This document shows, in pieces, positions 13,418 through 16,055 of a DNA stretch of 16,055 nucleotides. The notes beneath the pieces are model-generated. The model searched no databases. It saw only the letters and a program-made list of their open reading frames with translations, and was not told the origin of the DNA. Numbering within the stretch: position 1 is the first letter of the stretch; each line of letters opens with the position of its first letter. Origin of the DNA: Akkermansiaceae bacterium UBA6138 (GTDB lineage: Bacteria; Verrucomicrobiota; Verrucomicrobiia; Verrucomicrobiales; DEV007); the NCBI GenBank assembly GCA_002422425.1, contig DIVG01000037.1, positions 20,950 through 37,004 of the forward strand. Direction: 5' to 3'. Made by a program: the position numbers and the translations under genes.

Positions 13418-14998
13418 ATGACAGCTTCGGCCCCCCACGACCCTTTGACGGTGGACATCATCCTGCCGCTCGATCTCTCCGAAGACGAGACCGCGCAGCG
13501 CAAGGCCGCCGCCCGCAAGCTCAAGGTGCACCCCGGTCGCATCAAGACGATGCGCCTGCAAAAGCACTCCATCGACGCGCGGAAAAAGGACATCAAAGTG
13601 CAACTGCGCTTCGAAGTCGGAATCGACGAAGCCCTCCCCGAGCTCGAGCCCATCCGCCTCGATCTGCCCTCCGTCACTGCGGCACAAAAGACCGTCATCA
13701 TTGTCGGCAGCGGGCCGGCCGGCATGTTCGCCGCCCTCACCGCGATCGAGCGCGGCTGGCGGCCGATCGTGTTGGAACGCGGCAAGGATGCCTCGGCCCG
13801 TCGCTTCGACCTCGCCCCCATCATGCGGCACGGCACCGTGATCGAAGATTCGAACTACTGCTTCGGCGAAGGCGGAGCCGGCACCTTTTCCGACGGCAAA
13901 CTCTACACCCGCGCAACCAAACGAGGCCCCGTCCGCAAGGTCTACGAGATTCTCGTCTCCCACGGTGCCCCCGAGCGCATTCTCGTCGATTCCCATCCGC
14001 ACATCGGATCAAATTTGCTCCCCAACGTCGTCAAGGCGATGCGCGAGAGCATCAACTCGGCCGGGGGAGAAGTCCGCTTCGGCGCAAAAGTGACCGACCT
14101 GCTCCTCGACGGAGGTGCTATCCGCGGCGTCATCATCAACGGAAGCGAAGAACTCACCGCAGACGCCGTTATCCTCGCGACCGGTCACTCGGCCCGCGAT
14201 GTCTATCGGCTCCTCGCGTCAAAGAACATCCGGCTCGAGCAAAAAGGCTTTGCCGTCGGTGTTCGCATCGAGCATCCCCAGCCGCTCATCGACAGTCTCC
14301 AGTATCATTACGAGCGTGGCCTCGAGCGTCCCCGGCTTCTGCCGGCCGCGAGTTACGTCCTCGCGACGAAAGTTCGTGACCGCGGCGTGCATTCGTTCTG
14401 CATGTGCCCGGGCGGATTCATCGTTCCCGCCGCAACCGAGAATGACGAAGTCGTCGTAAACGGGATGAGCCTTTCCAAACGCGACTCACCCTTTGCCAAC
14501 AGCGGCATGGTCGTAACCGTCGAGCCCGAAGACACGCAGGAGTTCGAGGAAGAACACGGCGTCCTCGCCGGAGTCGCTTTTCAAAAACACCTCGAACAGG
14601 CCGCGAAAGAAGCCGGCGGGGGTGGCCAGGTCGCCCCGGGGCAGCGGGCCCTCGATTTCTTCATCCGCCGCGACTCGACCGACCTTCCCGAGACCAGCTA
14701 CAAGCCCGGGATCAAGCCGGCGAGGCTCGACGAGATCATGCCGCTCTTTGTCGTCTCGCGCATGCGCGAAGCGCTCAAGATGTTCGGGAAACGCATGCCG
14801 GGATACATGGGTGAAGAGGCCAATCTCATCGGCTTCGAGACGAGGACGAGCTCGCCCGTGCGCATTCCCCGCGATCCCGAGACCCTGCAGCATCCCGAAG
14901 TCCGCGCCCTTTTCCCCTGCGGCGAAGGTGCCGGATTCGCCGGAGGCATCGTCAGCGCCGCCCTCGACGGCATGAAGTGCGCCGAGGCACTGGGGTGA
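13418..14998 (+). CDS. COG2509-type FAD-dependent dehydrogenase
   Basis: The protein has 526 residues from the ATG at 13418; an in-frame TTG at 13394 is less likely. An N-terminal domain of about 90 residues (VDIILPLDL, then LKVHPGRIKTMRLQKHS) precedes the FAD Rossmann motif VIIVGSGPAGMFAAL (93-107) and the ribose-binding VLERG (118-122). Conserved features of the COG2509 family follow: YCFGEGGAGTFSDGKLYTR (147-165), ILATGHSARD and the C-terminal FPCGEGAGFAGGIVSAALDG. The substrate and role of these widespread flavoproteins are not established. The small N-terminal domain is ferredoxin-like in relatives, as far as I recall. It follows thiG by 30 bases and may be co-transcribed, though a role in thiamine synthesis (a ThiO-like oxidase) is only a speculation. 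Confidence 0.88.
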   Translation: MTASAPHDPLTVDIILPLDLSEDETAQRKAAARKLKVHPGRIKTMRLQKHSIDARKKDIKVQLRFEVGIDEALPELEPIRLDLPSVTAAQKTVIIVGSGPAGMFAALTAIERGWRPIVLERGKDASARRFDLAPIMRHGTVIEDSNYCFGEGGAGTFSDGKLYTRATKRGPVRKVYEILVSHGAPERILVDSHPHIGSNLLPNVVKAMRESINSAGGEVRFGAKVTDLLLDGGAIRGVIINGSEELTADAVILATGHSARDVYRLLASKNIRLEQKGFAVGVRIEHPQPLIDSLQYHYERGLERPRLLPAASYVLATKVRDRGVHSFCMCPGGFIVPAATENDEVVVNGMSLSKRDSPFANSGMVVTVEPEDTQEFEEEHGVLAGVAFQKHLEQAAKEAGGGGQVAPGQRALDFFIRRDSTDLPETSYKPGIKPARLDEIMPLFVVSRMREALKMFGKRMPGYMGEEANLIGFETRTSSPVRIPRDPETLQHPEVRALFPCGEGAGFAGGIVSAALDGMKCAEALG

Positions 14999-15011
14999 AC
15001 CTCATCGCCAG

Positions 15012-15111
15012 GGAGGGTGGGCATTCCTGTCCACCTTTTCCCGAATGAGGCGCCTGGAGCGTCATTGGGCCGCAGCAAGGCGGACAGGAGTGTCCGCCCT
15101 CCGTGTTTTTT
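15012..15111 (+). repeat. REP/BIME-like structured repeat, possibly also a terminator
   Basis: Two 24-base arms (15012-15035 and 15079-15102) are inverted repeats. As RNA they would pair with 20 Watson-Crick pairs, three G-U pairs and one A-C mismatch around a 43-base loop. Each arm is also a hairpin on its own: GGTGGGCA/TGTCCACC (15016-15035) and GGCGGACA/TGTCCGCC (15079-15098, perfect), each with a four-base loop. The loop holds a third, weaker inverted repeat (AATGA 15044-15048, TCATT 15062-15066). A six-base T-run (15106-15111) follows, so on the plus strand it could terminate the thiG-flavoprotein transcript. Paired palindromes of this kind are the hallmark of dispersed REP/BIME elements, and I recall similar GCGGACA-type repeats in Verrucomicrobia genomes. 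Only one copy is in this window. Confidence 0.65.
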
Positions 15112-15144
15112 CCGCCGCATCACGCCAATGCGCTTTTCCACCGC

Positions 15145-15174
15145 TTGCGGTCGGCTTTGCTTTTGCCCTAGCCT
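15145..15174 (+). promoter_or_regulatory. Candidate promoter of the ceramidase-like gene
   Basis: TTGCGG (15145-15150) and TAGCCT (15169-15174) are 18 bases apart, and the second ends six bases before the ATG at 15181. Spacing and placement match the E1 alpha promoter and would give an essentially leaderless transcript. No Shine-Dalgarno sequence is present. The hexamers are weak matches, so the call depends on geometry. Confidence 0.35.
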
Positions 15175-15180
15175 GCCGTC

Positions 15181-16055
15181 ATGCGCTGGAACCACAATCT
15201 CCTCACGGCCCTCTGCTTTTGCCTCCCTGTCACCGTCCAAGCCGAATTCACGGCGGGCTCGGCGATCGTTGATGTGACGCCGAAGCAACTTCCCGTCCTC
15301 GTCAACGGAGGCATGACGAGCCGCTCGGTCGACAAGATCAACACGCCCGTGAGCGCCCGCTCCCTCGCCTTTTCGGATGGGAAGGAAAAGCTTGTCATCG
15401 TCGTGGTCGACAGTTGCATGATGTCCCGCGACCTCATCGACCTCGCCAAGGAGATAGCGGCGGAAAAGTCAGGCATCCCGCGGGATCGCATCCTCATCTC
15501 CGCGACCCACACCCACACCGCTCCGGCGAGTATGGGCTGTCTCGGGACGGACGCCGACCCGGCCTACGAGGTCTTCCTCACCAAAAAACTCGTCGAGGCC
15601 ATCCTCGCCCCCTTGCAAAAGATGCGTCCGGCCAAAATCGGGTGGGGCGAAATCGATGCCGCCGACTACACCGCGATTCGTCGCTGGGTCATCCATCCCA
15701 AACACATGCGCGAGGATCCCTTCGGCAATCTCACGGTGCGGGCGAACATGCACGCGGCGACCGATTGGGACCATGTCACCGGACCGAGCGGCCCCGAAGA
15801 TCCCATGCTCTCGATGATCTCGGTGCAGACGACAGCGGGCGAGCCCATCGGAATTCTCGCCAACTTCTCGATGCACTACTTCGGCGACAAAGACATCGGC
15901 GCGGACTACTTCGGGCTCTTTTCCAACGGCCTCCAGGAGAAGCTCGATCCCGCCAAGACCGGCTTCGTCGCGATGATGTCCCACGGCTGCAGTGGCGACA
16001 TCTGGCGACATGATTACGAAAAAAGTTCCGAGCGCGGCAAGGACGGTCCGACCCT
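15181..16055 (+). CDS. Neutral/alkaline ceramidase-like secreted protein (partial, 3' end missing)
   Basis: The reading frame is open from the ATG to the right edge, giving 291 residues of an incomplete protein. Residues 1-21 form a signal peptide (LLTALCFCLPVTVQA), so it is exported. The mature N-terminus FTAGSAIVDVTP matches the neutral/alkaline non-lysosomal ceramidase N-terminal domain, a family expanded in Planctomycetes and Verrucomicrobia. The metal-binding motif ATHTHTAP (His110, His112), a downstream histidine in NFSMHYFGD (His232) and SHGCSGD (267-273) fit the zinc-dependent amidase fold, with Ser271 near where the nucleophile is expected. True ceramidase activity is not shown; many environmental members probably act on other amides or lactones. 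It follows the structured repeat and has its own candidate promoter. Confidence 0.85.
   Translation, partial: MRWNHNLLTALCFCLPVTVQAEFTAGSAIVDVTPKQLPVLVNGGMTSRSVDKINTPVSARSLAFSDGKEKLVIVVVDSCMMSRDLIDLAKEIAAEKSGIPRDRILISATHTHTAPASMGCLGTDADPAYEVFLTKKLVEAILAPLQKMRPAKIGWGEIDAADYTAIRRWVIHPKHMREDPFGNLTVRANMHAATDWDHVTGPSGPEDPMLSMISVQTTAGEPIGILANFSMHYFGDKDIGADYFGLFSNGLQEKLDPAKTGFVAMMSHGCSGDIWRHDYEKSSERGKDGPT

Noticed and set aside
13384..14379. Plus-strand frame of 331 codons overlapping the FAD-dependent dehydrogenase
   Set aside because: It is arginine- and proline-rich, as expected for an out-of-frame reading of GC-rich coding DNA, and conflicts with a protein that has intact FAD motifs.

Overview
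The window is GC-rich and densely coded, with 14 genes, one of them cut by the right edge. I find no rRNA, tRNA, insertion sequence, CRISPR array or phage gene. The gene content suggests a Gram-negative bacterium of the Verrucomicrobiota or the wider PVC group. Evidence for this is LpxI lipid A synthesis beside a Gfo/Idh/MocA oxidoreductase, a secreted PQQ-type beta-propeller opening with a W-x-x-W-R-G-P motif, a ceramidase-like secreted hydrolase, and start codons that mostly lack a Shine-Dalgarno sequence. The phylum call is inference from gene content, not from a marker gene.

Left part, plus strand. Positions 187-2302 hold a compact sulfur cassette: a sulfide:quinone oxidoreductase-like flavoprotein, a TusE/DsrC-like sulfur carrier with a single C-terminal cysteine, and a DsrE2-like sulfurtransferase. 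An AT-rich promoter lies upstream, with an inverted repeat placed where an operator would sit. The likely route is oxidation of sulfide to protein-bound or polymeric sulfane sulfur, which is then handed to cytoplasmic carriers. Next comes a two-gene unit (2375-4411): a short, catalytically incomplete aldehyde dehydrogenase homologue and phosphopentomutase DeoB. This pair belongs to nucleoside and deoxyribose catabolism.

Middle part, mostly minus strand. A secreted beta-propeller protein (4434-5666) converges on deoB and diverges from a 68-residue protein of unknown function. A secreted TPR protein (6014-6601) is preceded by a marked AT-rich promoter island. From 12325 down to 6788 five genes run in the same direction: an orphan dehydrogenase E1 alpha subunit, a GntP-family permease with a large inserted domain, a DMT/EamA transporter, lpxI and a Gfo/Idh/MocA oxidoreductase. 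The last three look like an envelope or lipid A module. The first two may be a separate carbon-acid uptake and metabolism pair.

Right part, plus strand. thiG (thiazole synthase) is followed by a COG2509-type FAD-dependent dehydrogenase. A 91-base structured repeat resembling a REP/BIME element comes next and ends in a T-run. The window closes inside a signal-peptide-bearing neutral/alkaline ceramidase-like protein.

The best candidate for something unusual is the SQR / single-cysteine DsrC / DsrE2 cassette with its putative sulfide-responsive operator. Next in interest are the structured repeat before the ceramidase gene, the inserted domain in the GntP permease, and promoters placed so that transcripts would start at or very near the start codon.
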